A stretch of 64,000 nt of DNA from Polaribacter sp. BM10 (GTDB lineage Bacteria; Bacteroidota; Bacteroidia; Flavobacteriales; Flavobacteriaceae): positions 1-64,000 of the forward strand of contig NZ_CP019704.1 of the NCBI RefSeq assembly GCF_002005425.1. The letters are read 5' to 3'. The position numbers were made by a program, and so were the translations under genes. The notes below the pieces were generated by a model. The model was not told the DNA's origin. It did no database searches and was given only the letters and a program-made list of their open reading frames with translations. Of this stretch, positions 46,252-55,969 are shown piece by piece (the stretch's first letter is position 1; each line of letters starts with the position of its first letter).

Positions 46252-47352
46252 TTATTTTTGATTTACAACTCTAAAAGTTGTTCTTCTATTTGCTCTGTGT
46301 TCTGCTTCTGTACAAGAAACTCCGTCAGCACATCTGTTAGTTAACTTAGATTCACCAAGACCGTTACCAGTTAATTGGCTAGGATTAACACCTTTAGAGA
46401 TTAAGTAGTTTGTAACTGCTTGTGCTCTTCTTTCAGATAAGTTTTGGTTGTTAGCTTTAGTTCCTCTAGAATCTGTATGAGACTCAATTGCAACAGCTAC
46501 ACCGTCTTTTAAGATAGGTAATAATCTTGCATCGATAATTCTTTTAGCAGCACTAGTTAATGTAGCACTTCCTAAATTCCAGTTAATTGGTAATGGAGTG
46601 TTGTTTACTAATTCACATTCAACTTCTTTCCAAGTAGTTAAACCACCTTTGTTAACTAAAACTTCTTTAGTTACAGTCTTGTATTTTGCAGGAACAGTTA
46701 CTTCTTCTTGGTAAGCGTCTTTTACTAAAACAATTTTCTTGATAGAACCATAAACAGCAGGTATATCTATAGTTTTAGTTGTAGGACCAGAAACCATTAC
46801 TTTTTTAGTATACGTTTTTTCGTAACCTGGTACAACAGTTTTAATTGTAGAAGCATCTGATTTTAATACAGTTTGAGATACAGTAACAAACTTTGCAGGA
46901 ATTGGCTTGTAACACCAGTATCTACAATCGTTAGGGTCACTAGATTCACAATCTGGTGCTTTTTCGCTCATTTCCCAAACAGCAGAAGCAGCTTTAGTTT
47001 CTATTACTTGAGAATCTGGACTAAAAGTAGCTTTAACAACTCTTAAGCTGTTTGCATCTTCTTTACCTGTATAAGTTACTGTTTTAGTTTCCCAAACACT
47101 TGGTACAACGACTAAACGTTGATCTGCTTCTTTAATTAAAACTCTTTCTGTAACAGTTTTGTAAGTTGCAGGATAAGTAACTATCTTTTTGTAAGCTGGT
47201 GCTACCTCAATTGTTACATCTTCGTTTTTCCAAACTTCTGGAGTTTTACAACGTACATAACATTTTCCTGGTTCTGGGTTTGTTGGTAAATCTTGACCGA
47301 AAGCTACAGCTCCAATCATTAAGAAAAAACCACTAAGTAATACTTTTTTCAT
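46252..47352 (-). CDS. OmpA-family outer-membrane/peptidoglycan-binding protein
   Basis: 366 residues. A signal peptide (VLLSGFFLMIGAVAFGQ) is followed by an unusual region (about 20-245) of related segments such as YPATYKTVTERVLIKEA and VPAKYKTVTKEVLVNKG, each ending in a Val/Lys-rich strand. The C-terminal OmpA domain (about 255-366) contains VAIESHTDSRGTKANNQNLS and a family disulfide-like Cys pair (RCADGVSC). It probably links the outer membrane to peptidoglycan. It is monocistronic, with a GTTAA repeat array in front. Confidence 0.9.
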   Translation of the reverse strand: MKKVLLSGFFLMIGAVAFGQDLPTNPEPGKCYVRCKTPEVWKNEDVTIEVAPAYKKIVTYPATYKTVTERVLIKEADQRLVVVPSVWETKTVTYTGKEDANSLRVVKATFSPDSQVIETKAASAVWEMSEKAPDCESSDPNDCRYWCYKPIPAKFVTVSQTVLKSDASTIKTVVPGYEKTYTKKVMVSGPTTKTIDIPAVYGSIKKIVLVKDAYQEEVTVPAKYKTVTKEVLVNKGGLTTWKEVECELVNNTPLPINWNLGSATLTSAAKRIIDARLLPILKDGVAVAIESHTDSRGTKANNQNLSERRAQAVTNYLISKGVNPSQLTGNGLGESKLTNRCADGVSCTEAEHRANRRTTFRVVNQK

Positions 47353-47428
47353 TGTAATTGTTTTAATATTAATGTTCTTTAGTTAAGACTCGTTATTTCT
47401 ATAAAAGTCACAATAAAGATACAAAATA

Positions 47429-47464
47429 TTAACAATTGTTAAAGAAAAGTTAAAGAAAAGTTAA
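47429..47464. repeat. Phased GTTAA array upstream of the OmpA-family gene
   Basis: A perfect 14-bp palindrome TTAACAATTGTTAA (47429-47442) is followed by GTTAA at 47438, 47449 and 47460, that is, repeated every 11 bp (unit GTTAAAGAAAA). It lies about 80-110 bp upstream of the start codon, a plausible activator or repressor array. Confidence 0.5.
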
Positions 47465-47472
47465 TGTTTTTT

Positions 47473-48375
47473 TTAGGTTAAGGTGTTGTTGTGTAGGCTC
47501 TTAATTATCCCGTCTGATAGACCTATTTTTGGAACATAAATTTTTCTAGCGCCACTCCATTTCATGGCAGATAAGTAAATTTTGGTTGCAGGAATAATAA
47601 CATCTGCTCTATCTGGATTTAAACTAAGTTCAGAAATTCTTTCATCATAACTCATGTTTTTTAAGAACTGATACTGAGCATTTAAGTAAATAAAAGAAAT
47701 TGGTTTTCCTTCTGTTCTGCCAGACATTTTAAATAGTTTGTTGATGTTTCCTCCAGAACCTATTAAAGAAATTCTTTTTAAATCTTTTGTGTTTTTCTTA
47801 ATCCATTTTTCAACGCTGGCAAACATTTCTTTGTTTACAGATTTTTTATTATTTAATAAACGAACTGTACCCATTTTAAAAGATTTAGAATTTATAATTT
47901 TTCCTTTAGAAAAAACTGTAAATTCTGTACTTCCACCACCAACATCTACATATAAATAAGAATTATCTCCTTCTATTAATTCATTTAAATCTGTAGAAGA
48001 AATAATTGCGGCTTCTTCTTTACCGCCAATAATGTCAATTTTTACTCCGGTTTTGTTGAATATTTCTTTCACTACAACCTCTCCGTTAGAAGCCTCTCTC
48101 ATGGCAGAAGTAGCACAAGCTTTGTACTTTTCTACACCATGAATATTCATAAGTAATTTAAAAGCCTCCATAGCATTAATCATTCTGCTAATATTTGCAT
48201 CACTAATAATGCCTTCATTAACAAATACATCTGCACCCAATCGAATTGGAACACGTACCAGAGATGATTTTTTAAACTGAGGTTCTTTGTCATCAGAAAT
48301 TATTACGTTCGAAATTAATAATCTAATTGCGTTGGAACCAATATCTATAGCTGCGAATTTTTTTATTTCTAACAA
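47473..48375 (-). CDS. Ppx/GppA-family phosphatase
   Basis: 300 residues, an actin-like ATPase fold. The phosphate-1 motif is FAAIDIGSNAIRLLIS (about 7-22), phosphate-2 is LYVDVGGGSTEFTVF (about 141) and the adenosine-side motif is RISLIGSGGNINKLF. The family hydrolyses inorganic polyphosphate or pppGpp. The short length (no C-terminal HD domain) fits the Bacteroidetes form. It is 6 nt after the histidine-phosphatase gene. Confidence 0.9.
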   Translation of the reverse strand: MLEIKKFAAIDIGSNAIRLLISNVIISDDKEPQFKKSSLVRVPIRLGADVFVNEGIISDANISRMINAMEAFKLLMNIHGVEKYKACATSAMREASNGEVVVKEIFNKTGVKIDIIGGKEEAAIISSTDLNELIEGDNSYLYVDVGGGSTEFTVFSKGKIINSKSFKMGTVRLLNNKKSVNKEMFASVEKWIKKNTKDLKRISLIGSGGNINKLFKMSGRTEGKPISFIYLNAQYQFLKNMSYDERISELSLNPDRADVIIPATKIYLSAMKWSGARKIYVPKIGLSDGIIKSLHNNTLT

Positions 48376-48381
48376 AGTACT

Positions 48382-48870
48382 TTATTTAAGATTTTTAGGG
48401 AATTCTACTAAAATTGTTTTACCTCTTCTAATATTTTTCCAGTGTTTTTCTTCAAATTGAATACCTATAACACCGCATGTTGTTACATGTGCAATAGGTC
48501 TATTTCCAAATTCATTAACAAAAGTATTTATACCGTGATCGTGACTAAATATAATTGCAGAATTAAAACCGTCGTCTAGTGCGTTAACAGTTTTTACTAA
48601 ATAACCATCGCTAAAACTGTAAAGTTGTCTTTTTATTTGAAGATTTGCATGCGGAAAACCAAAGTTTTCGCAAAAAATTACAGCAGTGTGTAATGCTCTG
48701 TTAGCACTACTTGTAATAAAAGCATCAGGTTTTTCAATTTTTTTCGTTAAAAATTTAGACATTAAATGAGCGTCTTTAATACCACGCTTTTTTAAGGGCC
48801 TATCAATATCTTCAATACCAGAGTATTCCCAAGAAGATTTTGCGTGTCTTACTATATAAAGTGTTTTCAT
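48382..48870 (-). CDS. SixA-like histidine phosphatase
   Basis: 162 residues. The catalytic RHG-type motif is LYIVRHAKSSWEY (His about residue 8), with the second His in IIFSHDHGINTF. This is the small SixA-type branch of the phosphoglycerate-mutase superfamily, which removes phosphate from phosphohistidine proteins. It lies just upstream of the Ppx gene in the same operon; in this phylum the pair often accompanies polyphosphate metabolism (inference). Confidence 0.88.
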   Translation of the reverse strand: MKTLYIVRHAKSSWEYSGIEDIDRPLKKRGIKDAHLMSKFLTKKIEKPDAFITSSANRALHTAVIFCENFGFPHANLQIKRQLYSFSDGYLVKTVNALDDGFNSAIIFSHDHGINTFVNEFGNRPIAHVTTCGVIGIQFEEKHWKNIRRGKTILVEFPKNLK

Positions 48871-48904
48871 TTAAATTTTAGTTGGTTATGGTAAATATAA
48901 AAAT

Positions 48905-49552
48905 TTATGGAGCTAATCGTTCAATTTTCCAAGAAAAATCTTTTTCTAGACTATATCTTATTCTATCATGAAGTCTATTTGGTCTACCTTGCCAAAATTC
49001 TATAGAGATTGGTTTTACCAAATATCCGCCCCAATGTTTTGGTCTATTTATTTCTTTACCTTCAAATTTCTTCTCGAAAGATTTTAAATTATCTTCTAAT
49101 GTTTTTCTAGAGTTAACAACACTACTTTGGTTAGATGCCCATGCACCAAGCTTACTGCCGTCTGGTCTTGATTCGAAATAACCATCAGATAAGTTTTCGA
49201 TTTGTTTTTCTGCAACTCCTTTAATTATAATTTGTTGCTCTAATGCTGGCCAAAAAAAAGATAAACAAATGTTATTATTAACTTCTATTGCTTTCCCTTT
49301 TTCTGATGTGTAATTTGTATAAAAAACAAAACCTTCCCAAGTAAATTTCTTTAATAAGACAATTCTGTTTTTAGGAAAACCATCTTTACCAATCGTAGAA
49401 ACATTCATGGCATTGGTTTCTTCTACAGTATTTGATTCATCTGCATTTTTAAACCAAGTTTGAAATAATTCCATTGGATTTTCTGGGCAATTATCTTCTA
49501 ATAACTCTTCCTTTTCGTAGGATTTTCGGTAATTTGATAAGTCTTTAGACAT
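48905..49552 (-). CDS. pdxH: Pyridoxamine 5'-phosphate oxidase
   Basis: 215 residues, normal for PdxH, the FMN enzyme that makes pyridoxal 5'-phosphate. Landmarks are RIVLLKKFTWEGFVFYTNYT (FMN binding), NICLSFFWPALEQQIIIKG, ESRPDGSKLGAWASNQS and the C-terminal FWQGRPNRLHDRIRY. It is 34 nt upstream of the histidine-phosphatase gene. Confidence 0.96.
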   Translation of the reverse strand: MSKDLSNYRKSYEKEELLEDNCPENPMELFQTWFKNADESNTVEETNAMNVSTIGKDGFPKNRIVLLKKFTWEGFVFYTNYTSEKGKAIEVNNNICLSFFWPALEQQIIIKGVAEKQIENLSDGYFESRPDGSKLGAWASNQSSVVNSRKTLEDNLKSFEKKFEGKEINRPKHWGGYLVKPISIEFWQGRPNRLHDRIRYSLEKDFSWKIERLAP

Positions 49553-49605
49553 TTAAAAAAGTTTAATTATGTAAAAATACTGAATAATTTAAGTACAATG
49601 TTAAA

Positions 49606-50796
49606 TTAAGAGCTTAATTTATTTAAGTAATTAGCTAAAGAAACTCCATGGCTTACACAACCTTGAATTAAATAACCGCCTGTTGGTGCATCCCAATTTA
49701 GCATTTCGCCAATACAAAATTGATTTTTTAAGACGTTTAATTCTCCGTGTTTATTAATAGCGGTTAAACATATGCCACCAACAGAAGAAATGGCTTTGTC
49801 TAAAGAATTTGTAGCTACTATTTCTAAAGGGAATTTTTTAATTTTTTTTGAAAGAACATCAGAGTTTAAATAGTCTTCTTTACTTAGGTTGCTTTTTAAT
49901 AAATCGATTACTGCGCTGTTTAATTTTAATTCTTTTTTTAAGATTTGAGTAGTGTTTTTAGAAAGAGTATTTTTAATTTTAAAGCTTACTTTTTCTAGAT
50001 TAAAAATCGGTTTAAAATCAATATAAATTATTGCTTTATTGTTAGCGTTTAATTGGTTTCTAATTTGCGGACTTAAGCCATAGATTCCGTTTCCTTCTAA
50101 GCCAAATTTTGTAATTACTACTTCACCCTTTTGTTTTTTTGAATCACAATAAATTTCAATATTTTTAAGTGGTTTTCCTTCGGTTTTTTTTAAAAACTCT
50201 GATTTCCAATTAATTTTAAAAGCACAATTCGAAGCTTCAAAGGGTACTGTTTTAATTCCTTTGGATTTAAATGCATCAAGCCAATTTCCATCCGACCCTG
50301 TAACCTTCCAACTCGCGCCACCTAGAGCAAAAACGGTAAAATCAGATTTTATTTGTTTATCATTAATTATGATGTTGTTTTCATTATCCCAAGTCGAAAA
50401 ACAATGACTGAACTTCAACTGAACTCCTTTGTTTTCTAAATATTTTAAAATAGTATTTAGAACTTCTATCGGTTTAATACCTTCTTTTGGATATACTCTT
50501 TTGCTACTTCCAATATAAGTTGGAATTCCTATTTTTAATAACCAATCTCTAAAGTTTTGATTTGTGAAATTTGTAATTGATTCTTTTAGAAAATTGGTTG
50601 GTGTATATTTTTCTGTAAATTTTTCTAAGGATTCTGAATGTGTTAAATTAAAACCGCCTTTACCAGCAACTAAAAACTTTCTGCCAGCTGTTTTATTTTT
50701 TTCGTAAATAGTAACATTGTATTTTTCAAGATCTAAAAAAGCAGCTAAAAATAAAGCTGATGGTCCGCTACCTATTATCGAAATTGACTTTTTCAT
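49606..50796 (-). CDS. HI0933-like / TIGR03862-type flavoprotein
   Basis: 396 residues. The FAD-binding GSGPSALFLAAFLD (about 8-21) and motif GRKFLVAGKGGFNLTHSES identify the HI0933/BaiN superfamily. The C-terminal GGYLIQGCVSHGVSLANYL supports the TIGR03862 subgroup. It is an oxidoreductase of unknown substrate. The stop of the symporter gene lies 1 nt from its start, so the two are co-transcribed. Confidence 0.88.
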   Translation of the reverse strand: MKKSISIIGSGPSALFLAAFLDLEKYNVTIYEKNKTAGRKFLVAGKGGFNLTHSESLEKFTEKYTPTNFLKESITNFTNQNFRDWLLKIGIPTYIGSSKRVYPKEGIKPIEVLNTILKYLENKGVQLKFSHCFSTWDNENNIIINDKQIKSDFTVFALGGASWKVTGSDGNWLDAFKSKGIKTVPFEASNCAFKINWKSEFLKKTEGKPLKNIEIYCDSKKQKGEVVITKFGLEGNGIYGLSPQIRNQLNANNKAIIYIDFKPIFNLEKVSFKIKNTLSKNTTQILKKELKLNSAVIDLLKSNLSKEDYLNSDVLSKKIKKFPLEIVATNSLDKAISSVGGICLTAINKHGELNVLKNQFCIGEMLNWDAPTGGYLIQGCVSHGVSLANYLNKLSS

Positions 50797-50797
50797 G

Positions 50798-52231
50798 TTA
50801 TTTTTTCTTAAAAAAGTACAATCCTAAGAAAGTTATAAATCCGTTTAAGATTAATAGAGAAAAATCAAAATCAAAATTAAAATATTCTAAGGATAAATAA
50901 TTAACCAAATAGGTTAGAAAAGGAGAAGCTAAACAAATAAGTGGCACCATTTTATCTTTTACTTTAATGCTTGTAAAAAGACCAAAGGCATATAAACCTA
51001 ATAATGGGCCATAAGTATAGTTTGCAAACGTAAATATTTTAGCAATAACACTTGCATCAGCAATAAAATATTTAAAGACTAAAATGGTTGCTATTAAAAT
51101 TAAAGAAAAAAGGATGTGTATTTTTTTTCTGGTTTTTTCTTGTTTTGCTTTGTCTTTTTCTTTGTCAATTTCTAAAATATCAATGCTAAAAGAAGTTGTT
51201 AAAGATGTTAGAGCAGAATCTGCGCTAGAGTATGCCGCGGCAATTAAACCTAAAAGGAAAAAGATTGCAGTTGCTAAACCTAAAGAACCTTTGGTTGCAA
51301 TTATAGGAAAAAGCTCGTCTTTGTGTGCGTCAATTCCGTTAGATTTTGCATAATCTGTAAGTAAAACACCCAATGCTAAAAAGAAAAAGTTAACGATAAC
51401 AAGTACAATTGTAAACCAAAACATGTTTTTTTGAGCATCTTTTAGGTTTCTGCAGGTTAAGTTTTTTTGCATCATATCTTGGTCTAAACCTGTCATAACT
51501 ATAGAGATAAAAGCACCTGCTAAAAATCGTTTCCAGAAATAATTACCTGCATTTACATCTTCAAAAAAGAACGTTTTAGAAAGTTCGTTGTCTGCTACAT
51601 ATGCAAAAAGATTACCAATTTCCATTTCATCAGAAATCGTATAAATACATACACCAACAGCTATTAACATAAATAAAGTTTGTAAAGTATCTGTCCATAC
51701 AATTGTTTTTATACCTCCTTTAAAAGTGTATAACCATATTAAAAGTATGGTGATTGAAACTGTAACCCAAAACGGAACGCCATAACTATCGAATAATAAT
51801 AATTGTAAAACATTAGCAACTAAAAAAAGTCTAAAAGCGGCGCCAATAGTTCTAGATAACAAGAAAAAAATAGCACCGGTTTTGTATGAGTTTTTACCAA
51901 ATCTATCTTCTAAATAAGTGTAAATAGAGGTTAGGTTTAACTTGTAATACAATGGTAATAAAACCAAACCAATAACAGCATAACCAACAATATAGCCCAA
52001 AACCATTTGAAAATAACTCATGTTTTGACCTTCTACCCAACCCGGAACAGAAATAAATGTAACGCCAGAAAGTGATGCGCCTATCATACCAAAAGCTACC
52101 AAATACCAAGGCGACGAATTATTTGCTTTAAAAAAGGTTTTATTGTCTGCAGATTTACCTGTGATGTAAGAAATAAGAATTAAAACAGTAAAATATGCAA
52201 CAATTAATAAGATGATATATTCGGGTTTCAT
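50798..52231 (-). CDS. Sodium:solute symporter (SSS family)
   Basis: 477 residues with about 13 membrane helices. The family motif GMIGASLSGVTFISVPGWV (about 52-70) and a sodium-site region AAAYSSADSALTSLTTS (about 333-349) are present. SSS proteins import sugars, amino acids, vitamins or sialic acid with sodium. The substrate is not evident. It is the first gene of a two-gene operon with the flavoprotein. Confidence 0.9.
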   Translation of the reverse strand: MKPEYIILLIVAYFTVLILISYITGKSADNKTFFKANNSSPWYLVAFGMIGASLSGVTFISVPGWVEGQNMSYFQMVLGYIVGYAVIGLVLLPLYYKLNLTSIYTYLEDRFGKNSYKTGAIFFLLSRTIGAAFRLFLVANVLQLLLFDSYGVPFWVTVSITILLIWLYTFKGGIKTIVWTDTLQTLFMLIAVGVCIYTISDEMEIGNLFAYVADNELSKTFFFEDVNAGNYFWKRFLAGAFISIVMTGLDQDMMQKNLTCRNLKDAQKNMFWFTIVLVIVNFFFLALGVLLTDYAKSNGIDAHKDELFPIIATKGSLGLATAIFFLLGLIAAAYSSADSALTSLTTSFSIDILEIDKEKDKAKQEKTRKKIHILFSLILIATILVFKYFIADASVIAKIFTFANYTYGPLLGLYAFGLFTSIKVKDKMVPLICLASPFLTYLVNYLSLEYFNFDFDFSLLILNGFITFLGLYFFKKK

Positions 52232-52287
52232 TTTTGTTTTTATTTGATTACGAATATATGTTTTTTAGCAGTCTTTTTTCTTTTTTA

Positions 52288-52319
52288 TTGATTCTTTTCT
52301 ATTGAAAGAGTTAAATTTG
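52288..52319 (+). promoter_or_regulatory. Candidate promoter of recR
   Basis: TTG (52288-52290), a 21-bp spacer and TAAATTTG (52312-52319, full TAnnTTTG). The -7 box ends 5 nt before the start codon, implying a very short leader. Confidence 0.45.
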
Positions 52320-52324
52320 CAGTT

Positions 52325-52942
52325 ATGGATTTTTCTTCGAAATTACTAGAAAATGCGGTGAATGAAGTTTCTAGATTACCAGGAATTGGTAAAAGAACTG
52401 CATTGCGTTTAGTGTTACATTTATTAAAGCAACCATCAGAAAATACAAAATATTTATCTGAAGCTCTTTTGCATCTTAGAAATGATGTAAAAACTTGTGA
52501 AAAATGCCATAATATTTCTGATACTGTTTTGTGTGATATTTGCCAAAATCCGAAGAGAAACCCAGAGATTGTTTGTGTAGTAGAAGATATAAGAGATGTA
52601 ATGGCTATTGAAAGTACAGCTCAGTTTAAAGGATTGTACCATGTTTTAGGCGGTAAAATATCTCCTATCGAAGGCATTGGTCCGCAGAATTTACAAATAG
52701 AATCTTTAATAAATAAAGTGAGTAGCGGAGAAATTAAAGAATTAATTTTTGCACTAAGTTCTACAATGGAAGGTGATACAACCAACTTTTATATTTTTAA
52801 ACAAATAGAAAAGTTTGAAATTACAACAAGTACTATTGCACGTGGAATTTCTGTTGGTGACGAATTAGAATATGCAGATGAGGTTACATTAGGAAGATCT
52901 ATTTTAAATAGAATTCCGTTCGAGCAAAGTATAAGAGGTTAA
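52325..52942 (+). CDS. recR: Recombination mediator RecR
   Basis: 205 residues. A helix-hairpin-helix ([20 protein letters not shown]), zinc finger [16 protein letters not shown] (about 58-73) and a Toprim domain ([14 protein letters not shown]) in the usual order. It works with RecO and RecF in single-strand gap repair. Its stop lies 1 nt from the stop of the converging hemJ gene. Confidence 0.96.
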   Translation: MDFSSKLLENAVNEVSRLPGIGKRTALRLVLHLLKQPSENTKYLSEALLHLRNDVKTCEKCHNISDTVLCDICQNPKRNPEIVCVVEDIRDVMAIESTAQFKGLYHVLGGKISPIEGIGPQNLQIESLINKVSSGEIKELIFALSSTMEGDTTNFYIFKQIEKFEITTSTIARGISVGDELEYADEVTLGRSILNRIPFEQSIRG

Positions 52943-52943
52943 G

Positions 52944-53519
52944 TTAATCTTTGTCTAAAATCTCTTTTTCTGCTTTTTCCCAAGATTTTTTCTCTCTAAT
53001 TTTTTTGTATAATTTAATACCAAGCATCATTAAAATTCCGAAAAGAATAATTCCTATAACTCCCCAAATCCAATTTATTGCACTTTTAACAGTTACTAAA
53101 AATACGACTGCAAATAAAATTATAGTTGATATTTCGTTAAATATTCGTAATCTGAAAGCAGAATATTTTACAATATCTTTTTGAAGTTTTTTAAATATTG
53201 AATGACAAAAACCATGGTAAAAATACAAAGCAAGAACAAATGCTAGTTTTACCAACATCCAAGGTTCGGATAAATAAGTAGGATTTTCTATAAGCATCCA
53301 AAAAGCAAAAGTACTTGCTAAAATTGCAGAAGGCCATGTGATTATATACCACAACCTTTTGGTCATTAATTTGTACTGAGTTTGCAAAATAGATTTTGCA
53401 GGTTCTAATTTATTTTCTGCTTCTGTTTGATAAATAAACAACCTCGGAATATAAAATAAACCTGCAAACCAAGTTACTACAAAAATGATATGTAGTGCTT
53501 TAACGTAAAGAAAATCCAT
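52944..53519 (-). CDS. hemJ: HemJ/CopD-like protoporphyrinogen oxidase
   Basis: About 191 residues from MDFLYVKALHIIFVVTWFAG. I chose this Met (base 53519) over the upstream one at 53540, which overlaps hemH by 16 nt and does not match the family N-terminus. Four to five membrane helices, with the conserved His in KALHIIFVVTWFAGLFYIPR, Lys in YKLMTKRLWYIITWP and YFYHGFC. HemJ oxidises protoporphyrinogen IX. Location beside hemH and across from hemA supports this. Confidence 0.88.
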   Translation of the reverse strand: MDFLYVKALHIIFVVTWFAGLFYIPRLFIYQTEAENKLEPAKSILQTQYKLMTKRLWYIITWPSAILASTFAFWMLIENPTYLSEPWMLVKLAFVLALYFYHGFCHSIFKKLQKDIVKYSAFRLRIFNEISTIILFAVVFLVTVKSAINWIWGVIGIILFGILMMLGIKLYKKIREKKSWEKAEKEILDKD

Positions 53520-53524
53520 ATAAA

Positions 53525-54541
53525 TTATTTGTTTTTCCAATCATTTATCCAAGAAACCATAACGTCTACCCAATCATCATTGTCATTCATACAGGGTATG
53601 TGTTTGTAATCTGTACCGCCAGCTTCTAAAAATTCTTCTTTACCTTCCATGGCAATTTCTTCTAAAGTTTCTAAACAATCAGCAACAAAAGCAGGTGTAA
53701 TTACAGCAAGTTTCTTTTTACCAATTGTTGGAAATTTTTCTAATTCGAAATCTGTGTAAGGTTTTAACCACGGGTCTTTTAATAATCGAGATTGAAATGA
53801 ATTGCTATGATTTGTTTCATCTAAACCTAATTCTTTAGCAATTGCTTTTGTAGTCTCAAAACATTGATGTCTATAACAAGTATGATGTGCTACAGAATTT
53901 CGCTCGCAGCAAGAACCATCTATTTTACAATGGCTATTTGTTGGGTCAGATTTTTTGATGTGACGTTCTGGAATTCCGTGGTAAGAAAATAAAACATGAT
54001 CATAATCGAAACCTTTTAAATGATTTGCAATATTATTGCTCATTGCTTTTATATAATCTGGTTTGTTGTAAAACGGTGGTAAAGTATCTAATTTTACCTG
54101 CGGATATTTCTCTGCAATAATTTCTTCTGCTAAAACAACAACAGTTTCGTAAGAAGACATTGCGTAATGAGGATATAAAGGAACCAACATAATTTCTGTT
54201 ACACCTTTATCAACCAAATTTTTAATCCCTTTTTCCATAGATATAGAGCCATAGCGCATTGCTAATTCTACAGGAATATCTACTTTTTTGGCAACTTTTT
54301 TAGTAAACCTTTTAGAAATTACAACTAACGGAGAACCTTCTTTCCACCAAATTTTTTTATAAGCGGCACCCGATTTTTTTGGTCTAATTTTTAAGATAAT
54401 TCCTTTAATAAGAATCCAGCGTTTCCAAAAAGGAATATCAATTACACGCTCGTCCATTAAAAATTCTCCTAAATATTTTTTTACATCTTTTGTATCTGTA
54501 GAATCTGGTGACCCTAAATTGTTTAATAAAATACCTTTCAT
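53525..54541 (-). CDS. hemH: Ferrochelatase
   Basis: 338 residues. It inserts iron into protoporphyrin IX. The family start GILLNNLGSPDSTDTKDVK, catalytic His in VLFSYHGIPERHIK (about 190) and a Glu in the C-terminal CLETLEEI motif are present. A cysteine-rich stretch (DGSCCERNSVAHHTC then YRHQCFETT, about 208-232) may stabilise an iron-sulfur site or is structural. It is followed by hemJ after 5 nt. Confidence 0.94.
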   Translation of the reverse strand: MKGILLNNLGSPDSTDTKDVKKYLGEFLMDERVIDIPFWKRWILIKGIILKIRPKKSGAAYKKIWWKEGSPLVVISKRFTKKVAKKVDIPVELAMRYGSISMEKGIKNLVDKGVTEIMLVPLYPHYAMSSYETVVVLAEEIIAEKYPQVKLDTLPPFYNKPDYIKAMSNNIANHLKGFDYDHVLFSYHGIPERHIKKSDPTNSHCKIDGSCCERNSVAHHTCYRHQCFETTKAIAKELGLDETNHSNSFQSRLLKDPWLKPYTDFELEKFPTIGKKKLAVITPAFVADCLETLEEIAMEGKEEFLEAGGTDYKHIPCMNDNDDWVDVMVSWINDWKNK

Positions 54542-54570
54542 TTATATATGCTTCAAAAGTGGTTGTTTAC

Positions 54571-55077
54571 TTATTTTTTTGATATTTGATTGGTAACTTC
54601 ATATAAAGTTATCGCTAAACTATGTATTACATTCATGCTAGAGTTTCTGCCAAACATTGGTATTGCAACAGTTTTATCTACTAGATTTATATTTTCGATA
54701 CCGTTTCTTTCGCTTCCCAAAAGTAATACGATTTTTTCGTGATTTTTAAAATTAAAATCTTGAATATCGATACTTTTATCAGTAATTTCTATACCAATAA
54801 TTGTGTTACCAGCTGCTTTTAATTTAGAAATTAATGTTTCGAAATTTGTGTAAGCTTCGTGTTGTATTTGGTTAAGAGTATTTCTAGCAGTTTTTTTTAC
54901 GATTCTATTTTCTGTAGTTGGTGAGTTTTCATGAAAATATATTTTCTCTACACCAAAACTTTCAGAAATACGAAAGCACATTCCAATATTTTCTGGAGTT
55001 CTAATAGCATCACATACAATTGTTATAGGAAATTGTTGTTGCTTGTTCTCAATGTCGTAATGTGTAAGTTGTTCCAA
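54571..55077 (-). CDS. SpoU/TrmH-family RNA 2'-O-methyltransferase
   Basis: 168 residues. The three SPOUT motifs are present: VCDAIRTPENIGMCFRISES (motif 1), IVLLLGSERNGIEN (motif 2) and VAIPMFGRNSSMNVIHSLAI (motif 3). It lacks an N-terminal RNA-binding domain. The target (tRNA or rRNA 2'-O) cannot be told. It lies between the AraC regulator and hemH on the same strand, 7 nt from the former. Confidence 0.9.
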   Translation of the reverse strand: MEQLTHYDIENKQQQFPITIVCDAIRTPENIGMCFRISESFGVEKIYFHENSPTTENRIVKKTARNTLNQIQHEAYTNFETLISKLKAAGNTIIGIEITDKSIDIQDFNFKNHEKIVLLLGSERNGIENINLVDKTVAIPMFGRNSSMNVIHSLAITLYEVTNQISKK

Positions 55078-55084
55078 ATTATAA

Positions 55085-55969
55085 TTATTTATTTAAACTC
55101 ATTACATATTTTTTTGGTGTTGTACCAAATTTCTTTTTAAAAGCGGCAATAAAATGACTTGCGGTACTGTAGCCAACTTGCGAGCCAACTTCATTTACAT
55201 TATACTTATTAGATTCTAATAATTTTCTTGCGTGTTCCATTTTATAGTCGAATAAAAAACTATACACTGTATCGCCATAAATTTGTTTAAAGCCTTCTTT
55301 TAATTTCTTTAAATTCAAACCAATTTCAGTTGCTAATTCTTGCAAGCTTGGTGGTTCAGACATTCTAGAAATTATAATATCTTTTGCTTTTCTAATTTTA
55401 ATAACATTTTGTTCGTCAACTAAAAACGGGCAATATTCTGCATCTGTATTTTCTTCCTTTTGAAAATGAAGACTTAGTAACTCGTAAATTTTTCCTTTTA
55501 CGTATAATTGCCTAATAGAACTGTTTATGTTCGAGTTGATGATTTGTTGCAAAACAATAGAAACCGTTGGTTTGATTTCTGTATCGTCGTAAAATTTACG
55601 ATTGCTGTTTTCGTCACTTAAAAAAGGAATGTAACCTGATTCTTTAGAGAATAAAGAGTGAAATTTTTCAATAGAAATTAATAAAGAAACCAGTGTCGTT
55701 TTTGGTTGAATTTCTAAATTAATAGGTAATGTTCTTTGCGGATTGTATAAGAGTATAGATCGATTGTCTAAAACATCAAAAGTGTAATCACCAGAATTAA
55801 ATAAAAATTTAGAATTACCGCGTAAACAAAAGTGCATTTGTATAAATGTACTATCAATATCTCTTTCAAAATTGATTGCGTTTTTGCTTTCGTTCTGAAA
55901 ATGAAGAACATAAAACCCTTTTTCTAGGTTTATTTCATCAAAAGAACTTTCTCCGACATTTTTAAACAT
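55085..55969 (-). CDS. AraC-family regulator divergent from hemA
   Basis: 294 residues. An N-terminal ligand-type region (1-180) with no recognised motif is followed by a C-terminal double helix-turn-helix (PSLQELATEIGLNLKKLKEG; NVNEVGSQVGYSTASHFIAA then KKFGTTPKKYV). It faces hemA across 169 bp and is followed by trmH-like, hemH and hemJ genes, so it may regulate haem or iron genes (inference). Confidence 0.88.
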   Translation of the reverse strand: MFKNVGESSFDEINLEKGFYVLHFQNESKNAINFERDIDSTFIQMHFCLRGNSKFLFNSGDYTFDVLDNRSILLYNPQRTLPINLEIQPKTTLVSLLISIEKFHSLFSKESGYIPFLSDENSNRKFYDDTEIKPTVSIVLQQIINSNINSSIRQLYVKGKIYELLSLHFQKEENTDAEYCPFLVDEQNVIKIRKAKDIIISRMSEPPSLQELATEIGLNLKKLKEGFKQIYGDTVYSFLFDYKMEHARKLLESNKYNVNEVGSQVGYSTASHFIAAFKKKFGTTPKKYVMSLNK

